Source of the DNA: CAYLJJ01 sp964384025
Lineage (GTDB): Bacteria > Myxococcota_A > Bradymonadia > UBA7976 > UBA1532
DNA: 57,002 bases
Assembly (NCBI GenBank): GCA_964384025.1
Contig: CAYLJJ010000033.1
Location: 1-57,002 of the forward strand
Reading direction: 5' to 3'
Shown here: positions 40,804 to 50,138 of the stretch, piece by piece
Position numbering within the stretch: the first letter of the stretch is position 1
Layout: every line of letters starts with the position of its first letter
Made by a program: the position numbers and the translations under genes
Notes under the pieces: generated by a model
What the model saw: only the letters and a program-made list of their open reading frames with translations
The model's database searches: none
Told to the model about the DNA's origin: nothing

Positions 40804-43288
40804 AGTGCCGGAAGGTGGTCTTGCCCGGCTCGATCAAAACGGTGATGGTCTCTCGAAAAGCGGGGGCCTCATCACGCACCAAGGTGATCTGATGTGAGCC
40901 TGCTGGGAGAGCGTGGCTGAGCACCGGAGTCCAGCCCAGATCCTCTCCCCCGATATAAGCCCGAGCGGGGGGGCGTGCCTGAAGCCTGAGATAGCCCCCC
41001 TCCTTCTCTACCACTGCAGGGGGCGGTAAAGGCACCTCAGGCGGCTGCTTGGGGCCTCCATTCTTTAAAGGTAAAGGTCGTCGTTTTTTCCCCTTGGGCG
41101 TTGCTCTATTCGGTTTGGATTTAAGGGGCTCCAACTCTAAGAGGAGCTCCTGTCGTCGCTTTAAGCTTTGGAGTATGGGCCGCTCTAGGGTCTCATAGTT
41201 CTTGGCTTCAGCGATCAGGACCACTCTCCCTCGATTTTCTAAGAGCACAGGAGCTGAGCTGATCTCCTGAACGCGGCCGTCAGGAAAACGCAGCTTCAGG
41301 CTGGCCTCCTTAGGATCAGGTTGGACGCTGAGGGAGATCTGCTGTGGATAGAGCATGATCTCTTGCACCTTCTGGAACTTCCCCTTCTCCACCCGAACGG
41401 TACCGTTCCAGTTCAGGTAGCCCTTTTTCTCGATGCGGAGACGACAACGTCCAGCGCTGATCTTTTGGGCCTCTAGGGGGCTCTCTCCTAAATACTCATT
41501 GTTAGCGTAGACCCTCGCGCCGCTGGGGTGGGTGGTGATGCCCAAGCCTGTATTGGCTCCCTTAGGGGTTAACTGAACCAGGACCCGCTTCTCCTCCCCC
41601 TCTTCTAAGCTGAGGAGGCGATCCAGGGGCTCATGACCCTCAGCGGTGATCGTCAGGCGATACTCTGCAGCCTTTAAGTTCTGGAGCGTAAAAGGGCTGC
41701 GCCCCTCCTGAATCTGCTCACCGTTGATGAAGAGAGTCGTGATGGAGGGCATCGTGTCGATAACAAGGCTTGCTTGGCTGGGGCGATTGCGCATCATAAA
41801 GACCACTGAGACCGCCGCCGAAGCGATGAGGATGGAGAGGAAGGTGATCAGCGCCAAAGTCCAGAGACGGCTTGACTCCTTGGGGTAGTTGGAGCTGAGC
41901 GTGTTTTCGCGTTGAAGTATCTGTCCCCTCTGTAAACTTTGGTGGGTTTTGGCTTGGACCTGAGGTTCCTGCGTCCTGTGCGGATTGGATTGAGAGAAGC
42001 TAGGGGGAGTTTGATAGTAAGGAGCAGGGGGGCTCACGGAGAAGGGAGCAGAGTTGCCAGAGAGCCCCCCTCTGGCCCTGTGCGGCGAAGGGGTATATTG
42101 AAGCGTCGGTGGCTCTAGGCCAGGATTCTTCCCCAACTCGGCCAGAATCTGAGAAGGGGAACGATCCCAGACAGCGGTCTCCAGCTCCTCATCTTCCCAA
42201 CTCAGCGAGGAGGGGCTGGCCTGGAACTGAAGATCTCCAGGTTCGCTCTCTCGGGTCTTATCTAGGTCTTGAGGAGAGCTTGATGAAGCCCGGCGAGCCT
42301 CTGGGATATGTTCCTGAGCATAATCTCGAAACTCCGTTAAGCGCGCCTGCTCTTTCTCAAACTCCCGAGCGAAGGTGCGACGCATAAAAGCGGAGAGGTT
42401 TTTACGAGAGTAAAAAGCTCCTGACTGATAGAGAAATTTTTGAAGCGCATCCTGGAAGTCTGAAGCAGATTGGTAGCGGCTCTCCGGATCCCGAGCGAGG
42501 CCCCGAAGGATGATGCGCTCCAGCTCAGGAGGGATCTCTCGGTTGAGGGAAGAAGGACGACGGATATCAACAGCGCGTACCTTCTCTAGAGTGGAGAAGT
42601 CGCTCTCTCCCTGAAAGCAGCGCTCCAGAGTCAAAATCTCAAAGAGGACCACAGCCAGAGAGAAGAGGTCAGAGCGGCGATCGATATTGGTCTTACCCCG
42701 CACCTGCTCAGGGCTCATATAGCCGAACTTGCCCTTGAGGATCCCAGCCTGAGTCGTGTTGGCCTTGCCTGCGGCCTTGGCGATCCCAAAGTCGATCAGC
42801 TTGGCTTCACCCTCATAGCTGATGATGATGTTTTGAGGGGAGACATCACGATGGATCAGGTTGAGGCTCTCGCCACGATCATTTCTCTTGTTGTGAGCAT
42901 ACTCAAGGGCCTCACAGATCTCCTTGACGATGTGGCAACACATCGGGATATCCAATGGAATCTCTTGACGTCTCGCTCGGTCAAAGATCGTGCGCAGGTC
43001 CCGACCCTGAACAAACTCCATGGCGATAAAATAGGAGTCCTCCGCTCTACCCAACTCAAAGATCTGCCCGATGTTGGCATGGCTGAGTTGAACAGCGATC
43101 TTGGCCTCATCGATAAACATATCGATGAACTCCTGATCTTCAGAGATGTCCGGGAGGACTCGCTTAACGGCGAAGAGGCGCTCGAAGCCCTCCACCCCAT
43201 AAGAGACCCCCTTAAAAACCTCTGCCATCCCCCCCACAGCGACCCGCTCGATCAGATAGTAGTCGCCATATTTGACGGGTTCCCTCAA
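40793..43288 (-). CDS. Ser/Thr protein kinase with TM helix and PEGA-type repeats
   Basis: 831 residues from TTG 43288, with AAGGAG six bases upstream. Kinase domain 8-285: Gly-rich VAVGGMAEVFKG, Lys42, catalytic HRDVSPQN (Asp148), DFG at 166-168 and FGYMSPEQ; all key residues present. A disordered Ser/Pro linker follows, a TM helix (WTLALITFLSILIASAAVSV) in the middle, and outside it PEGA-type repeats, e.g. INGEQIQEGRSPFTLQNLKA and ANNEYLGESPLEAQKISAG, with a Lys/Pro-rich insert and a last PEGA repeat (AYIGGEDLGWTPVLSHALPA). A typical myxobacterial Pkn-like receptor kinase. Confidence 0.92.
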   Translation of the reverse strand: MREPVKYGDYYLIERVAVGGMAEVFKGVSYGVEGFERLFAVKRVLPDISEDQEFIDMFIDEAKIAVQLSHANIGQIFELGRAEDSYFIAMEFVQGRDLRTIFDRARRQEIPLDIPMCCHIVKEICEALEYAHNKRNDRGESLNLIHRDVSPQNIIISYEGEAKLIDFGIAKAAGKANTTQAGILKGKFGYMSPEQVRGKTNIDRRSDLFSLAVVLFEILTLERCFQGESDFSTLEKVRAVDIRRPSSLNREIPPELERIILRGLARDPESRYQSASDFQDALQKFLYQSGAFYSRKNLSAFMRRTFAREFEKEQARLTEFRDYAQEHIPEARRASSSSPQDLDKTRESEPGDLQFQASPSSLSWEDEELETAVWDRSPSQILAELGKNPGLEPPTLQYTPSPHRARGGLSGNSAPFSVSPPAPYYQTPPSFSQSNPHRTQEPQVQAKTHQSLQRGQILQRENTLSSNYPKESSRLWTLALITFLSILIASAAVSVVFMMRNRPSQASLVIDTMPSITTLFINGEQIQEGRSPFTLQNLKAAEYRLTITAEGHEPLDRLLSLEEGEEKRVLVQLTPKGANTGLGITTHPSGARVYANNEYLGESPLEAQKISAGRCRLRIEKKGYLNWNGTVRVEKGKFQKVQEIMLYPQQISLSVQPDPKEASLKLRFPDGRVQEISSAPVLLENRGRVVLIAEAKNYETLERPILQSLKRRQELLLELEPLKSKPNRATPKGKKRRPLPLKNGGPKQPPEVPLPPPAVVEKEGGYLRLQARPPARAYIGGEDLGWTPVLSHALPAGSHQITLVRDEAPAFRETITVLIEPGKTTFRHFIP

Positions 43289-43407
43289 GTAAGGCTCCTT
43301 GGATTTATGGCGGCAATAACTTAGGTGAAGCCTCTGAATGAGTCAATGAGAGGCAAGCTCAGGAAGAGCAGCAAAACAGGAACAGGGGCCTATTTTGGCG
43401 TAAGCTC

Positions 43408-44924
43408 TCACTGAGTCAGGGCGGCGGCGGGCTCTTGGCGAGCGGCGGTGTTGGCAGGGAAAAAGGCACCCAAGAGGCAGAAGAGGATCGCCCCCCCCCC
43501 CGCAGCGATCCAGCGCAGACATACACATGCAACTGCATGCCCATNNNNNNNNNNACCGCAGAGATCCAGAGCCAAGTGGGAAAAGAGAAAAAGCTCTCCG
43601 GTTTATAGGGGAACTCTGGGAGCTGACCTGCCAGCCAGTCGATCAGTAGGGTAGCCCCCCAGCCCACCCCTGTCCCCACCAGACCTCCCATAAGGCCGAT
43701 GATCGAGGCCTCTCCTAAGATCACCGCTCTGATGTTATTGCGGCTCGCTCCCAGGGCTCTGAGGAGGCCGATCTCTCGCTTCCTCTGGTAGATGAGCATA
43801 AAGAACATCTGAGAGATGTTGATGGCGGCGATGCCCAGGATGACAAAGCTCACCAAGGCAAAGACGCTCTCCACGGTGCGGATGATCTTGGCAGCGCGTT
43901 CAGCGTTATCGGTCTTCTCAGCCAGCTCAAAGCCCATCTCTCGGATGGAGTTGACGATAGCAGGGACCAGGGTCTGCTCCTGCACCTTGAGGATGATGCT
44001 GTGGTAGATCTCAGCAGCTTTCTGCCCTGAGAAGCGCTGGTTGAGGCGCTGAACATAGGCGATGGGCATAGTGACCCCAACGGTGATCGCCTTATCACTA
44101 AAACCCACCAGTTTGATGCGTCGGGTGATCGGCTTGCTCCTCTTGGAGCGCCCCAGAAAAGACTTACCCAGGGTGAGGTTGAGCTGAAAACCCATGACGG
44201 TCTGCTTGGTCAGCTTGGGGAATTTACGCTTTCCCCCGCTGAGGGCGGTCGCCAAGCTGCCGTTGTAGAGCTCCATAAGGTGATTGCTGACGATGACAGG
44301 GATGGGAGTCTCACACTTCTTTGTATCTTTGGCGCAGTAGCTCTCTCCAGGACAGGCGCTCAGGCGGGTCTTCTCCCGGTAGGAGCACTCCTGTTTGACA
44401 CAGATCCCCTCCTGGCAGCTGCGCCCATCAGGACAGGCGCTCTCCTCTGCACATTGGATCTCCTGTTCCCAATCTTTAAAGGCCTCAGGATGTTCGATCT
44501 CCTCATAGACCAACATCGGAGCGATACCATCAGCGATGATCTCTGCCCAAACCTCTTTGCCGAAGAGGGCCTTACCTCCATAGCCTCGGGTGGGAAAGGT
44601 GAACTTCATCTTAGGGAAGATAGCGCGAACCCCAGGCAGGGCTTCAAGATCAGCTATCGCGCTGTCATCTAGAGGACGGCTGCCTCCCAAACCCAGGAAG
44701 CTCTCCCCGGTGGTGATCCCAGTGTTGAACTTCTTACGCACCACCTCCACCTGATCCACCAGGAAGATGCGCCCCAAGACCACCTCTTTGATCCCCTCTC
44801 CCAGGCCGATAAAGAAGACAAAGCTGGAGATGCCCACGACGATACCGATACCGCTCATAAAGAAGTTCTTCTTAGAGCGGTTTACATTCTGGACAAGCAA
44901 TCTGCTCAGAGCCCCGAGGGTCAA
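43408..44924 (-). CDS. MacB/FtsX-type ABC transporter permease, interrupted by an assembly gap
   Basis: N-terminal part (from 44924) is continuous: TM1 (MSGIGIVVGISSFVFFIGLG), a large periplasmic domain, then TM helices 2-3 (VFALVSFVILGIAAINISQMFF, QRKREIGLLRALGASRNNI, GLMGGLVGTGVGWGATLLI), ending at WISAV before ten N. After the gap the expected end appears in another frame, ILFCLLGAFFPANTAARQEP, stopping at 43408-43410. About 45 bases between the gap and that end (including a G11 run) fit neither frame well. Residues 158-204 hold eight cysteines in CPxGxxCxxGxC style, unusual for MacB proteins. The start overlaps the ATPase gene (ATGA). It should export a lipoprotein, peptide or similar with that ATPase. 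Confidence 0.85.
43545..43554. other. Assembly gap (10 N)
   Basis: Ten N within the permease gene, next to a short stretch of odd sequence and a C11 run (43491-43501). Real gap length is unknown. Confidence 0.95.
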
Positions 44925-45604
44925 CTTGACCTCCCATCATCTGTGATCTGGCCATCTTCGATGCGAATCACGCGCTGCGCGGCATCTGAGACGCGGGTCT
45001 CGTGGGTGATCATAAGCACGGTGTAGCCTTCCTTATTGAGGGACTGGAAGGTTTCGATGATTTGGCGACCTGTGGTGCTGTCCAGGCTCCCTGTCGGCTC
45101 ATCACAGAGGAGAAGGCGGGGCTTAAAGAGCAGGGATCGAGCGATGGCGACCCTCTGCTTCTGTCCTCCGCTCAGGTTGCTGGGGCGCTCCCCAGCTTTG
45201 TGCCCGATCCCCAGCATCTCTAGGGACTCCAGGGCGCGAGCCCGAGGGTTGGGGATCGGAGAAGGGCCTTTGAGGAAATAGGCGGGGAGGGCGACGTTCT
45301 CCAAAGTTGTGAGGTGATCAAGGAGGCTAAAATGCTGGAAGATAAAGCCTACCTCTCGATTCCTGAAGCTGGAGAGTTCGCGATCTGAGAGGGTCTGTAG
45401 CTTGCGTCCAAAGACCTCAGCCTCTCCCTGAAAATCCCTATCTAGGCCACCGATGATATTGAGCAGGGTGGTCTTACCTGAGCCTGAGGTCCCGATGATG
45501 GCGACCAACTCCCCCTCTTCAATCTCCAGATCTGCTCCTCTTAGAGCGAACTCTCCTTTGGCCGCCCCTGAGTAGCGCTTATAGATCTCTCTAAGTTGAA
45601 TCAT
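44921..45604 (-). CDS. ABC transporter ATP-binding protein (LolD/MacB type)
   Basis: 227 residues. Walker A GTSGSGKTT, Q-loop region (FIFQHFSLLDHLT), signature LSGGQKQRVAIARSL and Walker B LLLCDEPTGSLDS, with the H-loop MITHE. All motifs intact. It pairs with the overlapping permease gene as a MacB-like mechanotransmission transporter. Confidence 0.95.
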   Translation of the reverse strand: MIQLREIYKRYSGAAKGEFALRGADLEIEEGELVAIIGTSGSGKTTLLNIIGGLDRDFQGEAEVFGRKLQTLSDRELSSFRNREVGFIFQHFSLLDHLTTLENVALPAYFLKGPSPIPNPRARALESLEMLGIGHKAGERPSNLSGGQKQRVAIARSLLFKPRLLLCDEPTGSLDSTTGRQIIETFQSLNKEGYTVLMITHETRVSDAAQRVIRIEDGQITDDGRSS

Positions 45605-46351
45605 GGCGACTTTTTATCCCGGCCTTAGGTGGCTGTACAAGAGGCTCTGGAGCTTTGATTTTCTCTTGAGAGCCCATTGAGGGAAGAGAAGAGGGCATCA
45701 AGGCAGGGCGTCCTGTTCAACAACCCCAGCCTACGATACGACACAGCTTATTCTTCCCCTTATCGACGCATAGGCTGTCCACTTTCACTCTGCTCAGGGC
45801 CGCGCCTTTAAGCTCCTCAAGATCCCTGCTCCCCCAGAGATCGCTGCCCAACTTCGCGAGCGCCTATCTCTCAGCTGTCAGCCGCTAAAGAGCCCATCTT
45901 TATTGACGCCTTGCGCGCTGCCGCCAGCGCCTTATCAATACACCCCTTGCTCTTTCTCCCTGCCAAAACACGCTGACTCTTCCATCAGCTGATCGGCAAG
46001 GCCAGCTTCCACATCATCGTCACTCTCCCTCTGGGACCTCAGCGTCTCCATCTTCTCGCTGAGGATGCTGCTGACCGACGACGAAGACACAAAACTTGGA
46101 GCGCTGTGTTCTGCCTGAGGGCGCCTTGAACGATCTTAAAATTGGGATGGATGAGCAAGCCGCGAGGATCCTCTCCAAAGAACATCTCAGCAGCCAGAGG
46201 CGCGACAGGCCGAACGCATCAAATTCACTATGTGTTTAATATTATTAACAATCAACGAAAGCGGAGCGAGCGAAAATATCGGAAACAGGATGAGCGGCAG
46301 GTCAGGTTTGAAGATCCAACGAGAAAATGACCAGAAGATCAGAGCGGAGCA
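45605..46351. other. Intergenic stretch, no convincing gene
   Basis: About 750 bp upstream of the ABC ATPase gene and downstream of the lipoprotein gene. I find only short open frames without motifs; the sequence may be decayed coding DNA. The AT-rich part near 46230-46260 could hold a promoter. Confidence 0.5.
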
Positions 46352-47014
46352 TCAATGCCTATAGATCTTGCCATCCTTTGGTTTCCATTGGCGCGAGGAT
46401 GATCTTTGGAAGGTGATAGGATCAAGCTCGATGATCAACGCACCAGCCAGAGCCCCCGCAGCACCACCCAGGAAGATCGGCTTGCCCTTGGAGCTGTTTA
46501 CTGCCCACATGATTCCACCGACGATCGCGACGATCGACCCGATGGAGATGGCCAATCGGCCAGCCCCATGGAGCGCTGGGGAGGAGGCTGGCCTCATCTT
46601 GCCCATGGCCATGCGCGCCACAATGGGACTCCGACCCACTTCAACATTCATCTCCCCCGAGAGCCTCGTGTTCTTCTTGCCTTTAAACCTCAAGGTGTGC
46701 ACCCCACGCTTCAAGTTGGCGACGCAGGGGGTGATGCAGAGGGGTATGCTTCTTGGTCTAGAGGAGCCGCTCCAAACCGTCCAAGACGATCCCGGCAGGA
46801 AGCGATAGACCTTGGCCCTACCCTTGGTGACATCAAGGGCGATCTGCCCTTCATGGTAACCAGGAGCTGGGGGCTTCTGTTTGATACGCGGGATCTGCCG
46901 CCTGGGGCGGGGTGGAGAGCGCGTCCTCCTTACGCCACAAGCAGAGAACAGAAAGATGATGAGCATGAGCTTAGACGCCGCGAGACTGCTCCTCACACAT
47001 GAACGCTTGCTCAT
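46352..47014 (-). CDS. Predicted lipoprotein with two membrane-like segments, function unknown
   Basis: 220 residues from ATG 47014, with GGGAGGGG five bases upstream. Lipoprotein signal with lipobox FSAC, a Pro/Arg-rich basic linker (RRTRSPPRPRRQIPRIKQKP), a PEGA-like beta domain (SIPLCITPCVANLKRGVHTL), and near the end two hydrophobic segments (LAISIGSIVAIVGGIMWAV, FLGGAAGALAGALIIEL). The + strand has a long open frame here too, but without signal or motif. Its start shares one base with the stop of the GNAT-like gene (TGATG). Confidence 0.65.
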   Translation of the reverse strand: MSKRSCVRSSLAASKLMLIIFLFSACGVRRTRSPPRPRRQIPRIKQKPPAPGYHEGQIALDVTKGRAKVYRFLPGSSWTVWSGSSRPRSIPLCITPCVANLKRGVHTLRFKGKKNTRLSGEMNVEVGRSPIVARMAMGKMRPASSPALHGAGRLAISIGSIVAIVGGIMWAVNSSKGKPIFLGGAAGALAGALIIELDPITFQRSSSRQWKPKDGKIYRH

Positions 47015-47478
47015 CACATCCCCTCCCACCAGCCGAGGTTGATGAGCAGCTCTCGCTCCTGAAAACCAACAGACTGGTAGATGCGCGCGGCGTGATACTC
47101 CTCGTCGGCGAGGACGACAGATCTTCCGAGGCGAAAGCCCACATCTAGAGCGCCGTGAGCGGCAAGGAGTTGCGTTCTGCGCGCTTGTGGGGAGCCTCCT
47201 GGAGTGGATGTGAGTGTAGGTGCAGCAAGGCTGGGTCGAGTATCACGGCAGCTCCAGGAGGCCGCTACAGCTGATGTGGTCATAGTAGATTGCTGCTCAC
47301 GTCGCTCTAAGAAGGGCTGCAACGCGCTTCGCTCCCCGGTGATGGTGTCCCGAGCAAAGGTGAGGCGTCGAACCTCCAGGAGCGCACCAATCTCCTTGAG
47401 CGGCGGCCAGAGCGGCGAGAGATCTATCTTCGAGGTGCTCACGGTGGAGAAATTTTGGAACATCAAGCGTACACGCAT
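47014..47478 (-). CDS. GNAT-like acetyltransferase, possibly degenerate
   Basis: 154 residues. The last 50 residues match the end of the GNAT fold (RLGRSVVLADEEYHAARIYQ then SVGFQERELL), where the acetyl-CoA site and last strands lie. The first 100 residues lack a clear Q/RxxGxG/A loop, so the N-terminal half is either divergent or broken by frame slips. Coupling to the lipoprotein gene (TGATG) argues that it is translated. Substrate unknown. Confidence 0.45.
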   Translation of the reverse strand: MRVRLMFQNFSTVSTSKIDLSPLWPPLKEIGALLEVRRLTFARDTITGERSALQPFLERREQQSTMTTSAVAASWSCRDTRPSLAAPTLTSTPGGSPQARRTQLLAAHGALDVGFRLGRSVVLADEEYHAARIYQSVGFQERELLINLGWWEGM

Positions 47479-47790
47479 ACTTTCTGGAGCTTGCTTGAGA
47501 TTCCTTGTGTCTTATTATCAACGCTCACAACATTCTTCATTCCCAGAGGATAATCGCTCTTGTAACCTGTTGAAATCATTAAACTACAATCCGTCTTCAC
47601 GCGAAATGAGGACCCTTTAAGTTCAAAGACCTACGAAAAATGTCATTAGCGTTGATTATGATGATATCGTCAATTCAAAACCACCGATGAAGTTGGCCTA
47701 AAAGTTACTTTTTTCGTTTCAGACTGTCGGCGAAACTGATCCAAAAAACTGAACAAGATGGCTCCTATCCTTTTCCCCACGAGCTCCAAG
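47479..47790. other. AT-rich intergenic stretch
   Basis: Divergent region between the GNAT-like gene and the nucleotidyltransferase. No gene, clear hairpin or repeat seen; presumably holds promoters for both sides. Confidence 0.5.
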
Positions 47791-48534
47791 ATGCACGCTG
47801 TCATCATCCCCGCCGCTGGCCTCGGGACCCGCCTGCGACCCCTCACCTTAGAGACCCCTAAGGAGATGCTCTCCTTGGGGGGGCGGCCCGCTCTCTGGGG
47901 TGCGCTCCTGGAGATCCGCGCCCTGGAGTGTGAGGCGGTTGTGGTCCTCTCACCTCGAAAACCCAGCCTCCAAGATTGGCTGGACCGGGAGGCCCCCGAG
48001 CTGCCTACGGTGATACAGCCTGAGCCTGCTGGGGTCCTGGATGCAGTGGAGTGGGGGCGGCATCGCTTGGGATTCCCTGAGAGCTGCATCGTCCTCTTCC
48101 CTGACTACATCCAGCTCCCCCAACAGCAGGCCCTCAAGCAGATGCTGGCTCTAGCTCAGGATCCTGAGGCCAGCTACTATGGCCTCATTCAGATGAACGC
48201 TGAGCGGGCGAGGCGTATGGGTCGCAGCGCCCAGGTGCAAGTAAAACCTCTGGGGGGTAGCCTTTATCGTCTCCTGGAGTTGGAGAGCGCAGAGCCTGAA
48301 CCGGGGGCTTGGCACACCTGCTTTATTGAGATTCGCGGCCACGCCCACCAAGCCGCCTTAGACGCTTCAACTCCCGAGGATCAAAACCTCCAAGGGATCC
48401 TCAGAGATCTCGCGATGCGGGGCCTGCTCTATGGCGTCGATCTGGGAGAGGTCCTGGATCTTGGTGTGATGCACGGTTACCAAGATGCCCTGGCCCGCTT
48501 TCAAGAAGGCCGCGCCAGCTGGAGGAGCCCCTGA
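47791..48534 (+). CDS. GalU-like nucleotide sugar pyrophosphorylase
   Basis: 247 residues from ATG 47791 (the family starts at HAVIIPAAG; the frame opens 11 codons earlier). The nucleotidyltransferase signature is complete: IIPAAGLGTRLRPLTLETPKEML, and VLFPDYIQL for the metal-binding Asp. It couples a sugar 1-phosphate to a nucleotide; UTP-glucose or similar cannot be decided. It is shorter than GalU (about 290-300). Its stop shares a base with the start of the next gene. Confidence 0.8.
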   Translation: MHAVIIPAAGLGTRLRPLTLETPKEMLSLGGRPALWGALLEIRALECEAVVVLSPRKPSLQDWLDREAPELPTVIQPEPAGVLDAVEWGRHRLGFPESCIVLFPDYIQLPQQQALKQMLALAQDPEASYYGLIQMNAERARRMGRSAQVQVKPLGGSLYRLLELESAEPEPGAWHTCFIEIRGHAHQAALDASTPEDQNLQGILRDLAMRGLLYGVDLGEVLDLGVMHGYQDALARFQEGRASWRSP

Positions 48535-49727
48535 TGGTCAAACACTTGATCTTGGTGACCGTGGATGCCTGGAGGGCGGACTTTCAGGGCCGCTCTCTGC
48601 TGCCCTGCTTGGAGAGGTCCCCCTGGAGAGAGCAAATCTTCCGCTTTGAGCGAGCCTATAGCAATGGCCCTTGGACCACCCCAGGGCTCCTCTCCCTCTT
48701 CACCGGTTTAAGCCCCCAAGGGCACGGCGTCAATGGAGCTTGGTCTCTTCGCCCTGAAGGGGGAGCTGCTCTGGCTCACAGCTTCCAAGAGGCGGGCATC
48801 GCCTGCCCCAACCTCTGCTATCTCAACCAAGTGGAGAACTACTTTAACCTGGGATATCGCCCAGAGGAGAGCCCTGGCTATCCCAAGAATCCCCTAGATG
48901 ATCAGCTTGAGCGAGCCATCCTCAACCTCTCCACCCCCAGCTTCCTCTGGTATCACTACAAGTTCCTCCATCTGCCCTACTGGGCCAGCCCTGAGGCTCG
49001 AGCCGCCTTTGATCTGGAGGGAGTCCCAGAGCGGCTCCAAGAGTCGGTGGGTGGACGCTTTGTGCTGCCTCTGGGCGAGGGGAACCTTCGACCTGAGGAT
49101 CAGCCCCTTATCCGGCGGATGTATGCTGCGGGGCTCTGGGATCTCAACCGCTGGCTCTCCCGCCTGCTTCAGCTCCTAGAGAAGCGAGGCTTGGCGGAAG
49201 AGACCTGCCTAGTGCTCACTGCAGATCACGGAGAGGAGCTGATGGAGCGGGGCCATGTGGGCCATGCCTCCACCTCCCACCGCGCTCAGCTCTATGAGGA
49301 GCTGTTGAGGATCCCCCTCCTCATCCTGGACCCTCGGATTAAAGGCCCCCAGGTCTCCAACTTCCGAGTCCAGGGTCTGGACCTCTTCCCCAGCCTCTTG
49401 AAGCTCATGGGCGTTGAGCCTCCCGAGAACGAGGGCTTGGATCTCAGCGGTCACATCTTAGGGGCGAGAGCCCCTGGCCCTGAAAACCGCCCCTTCCTCT
49501 TCCACTCTCTGCGTCGTGGCTACCAGACTCCTCCTGAAGAGCAGGATCAGCAGATCCAAGGCTTTAGCGATGGCCGCTTCAAGTATCTAGAGGAGCACTA
49601 TGCTGAGGCCCGCGCCCTGCTCTTTGATCTAGAGCAGGATCCTGAGGAGCGGTGTCCTATCCAAGATCCTACCGCTTTAGCGCGCTATGAGCGGCGCTTG
49701 AAGAGCCTCTTAGAGGCTGTCTTTTAG
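48534..49727 (+). CDS. Sulfatase-fold (alkaline phosphatase superfamily) enzyme with Thr nucleophile
   Basis: 397 residues, TGATG overlap with the nucleotidyltransferase. Metal motif TVDAWRAD near the start; nucleophile region NGPWTTPGLLSLFTG, where true sulfatases have C/S-x-P-x-R; and LTADHGEE plus HRAQLYEELLRIPLLI further on. Thr as nucleophile is the pattern of phosphoglycerol and phosphoethanolamine transferases or phosphomutases, not sulfatases. No signal peptide or TM helix, so it should act in the cytoplasm. With the upstream gene it may modify a polysaccharide or nucleotide-sugar product (inference). Confidence 0.8.
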   Translation: MVKHLILVTVDAWRADFQGRSLLPCLERSPWREQIFRFERAYSNGPWTTPGLLSLFTGLSPQGHGVNGAWSLRPEGGAALAHSFQEAGIACPNLCYLNQVENYFNLGYRPEESPGYPKNPLDDQLERAILNLSTPSFLWYHYKFLHLPYWASPEARAAFDLEGVPERLQESVGGRFVLPLGEGNLRPEDQPLIRRMYAAGLWDLNRWLSRLLQLLEKRGLAEETCLVLTADHGEELMERGHVGHASTSHRAQLYEELLRIPLLILDPRIKGPQVSNFRVQGLDLFPSLLKLMGVEPPENEGLDLSGHILGARAPGPENRPFLFHSLRRGYQTPPEEQDQQIQGFSDGRFKYLEEHYAEARALLFDLEQDPEERCPIQDPTALARYERRLKSLLEAVF

Positions 49728-50138
49728 AGCCGAGCCTCATCAATCTCTTCGCAAGCGCATCACTACCCATATCCCAGATCGAGTTGAGGCTTAAGCGCGG
49801 TGCGTTTCATCTGACAGGAGATCTTCAGATAAACAGGGCCAAGGAAAAGTTGGCCCGGAACCGAAGCTGAGCCCTTAGAGCATCTCCTCACAGCCGCTCG
49901 TGACGAGGGAACTGGAGCAAGGGCTGAGGAGATCATCAAGTCTGTATGTTCTGAGAGTTAAGCGCAGGATATTGGCGGAGTTGAACGGTTGTCGGGTTTA
50001 AAGATAAATGAGGAGTTCTCGCTTTCATGAACGAGGTTTAGGGAAGAGTCTATCTCCTGGTGTAACCGAGAAAAATTGAGTTCAGCCTCGCTCTCTTTCA
50101 GAGTAGATTGCATTCAGGCGCACTCTATGGAGAGGTCA
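49728..50138. other. Intergenic stretch with one hairpin
   Basis: GGGCCAA (49836-49842) and TTGGCCC (49850-49856) make a 7-bp stem with a 7-nt loop; without a T-run it is a doubtful terminator. No gene seen. Confidence 0.45.

Noticed and set aside
46406..47002. 198-aa open frame on the + strand over the lipoprotein gene
   Set aside because: The minus-strand frame has a lipobox, ribosome site and coupling; the + frame has none.
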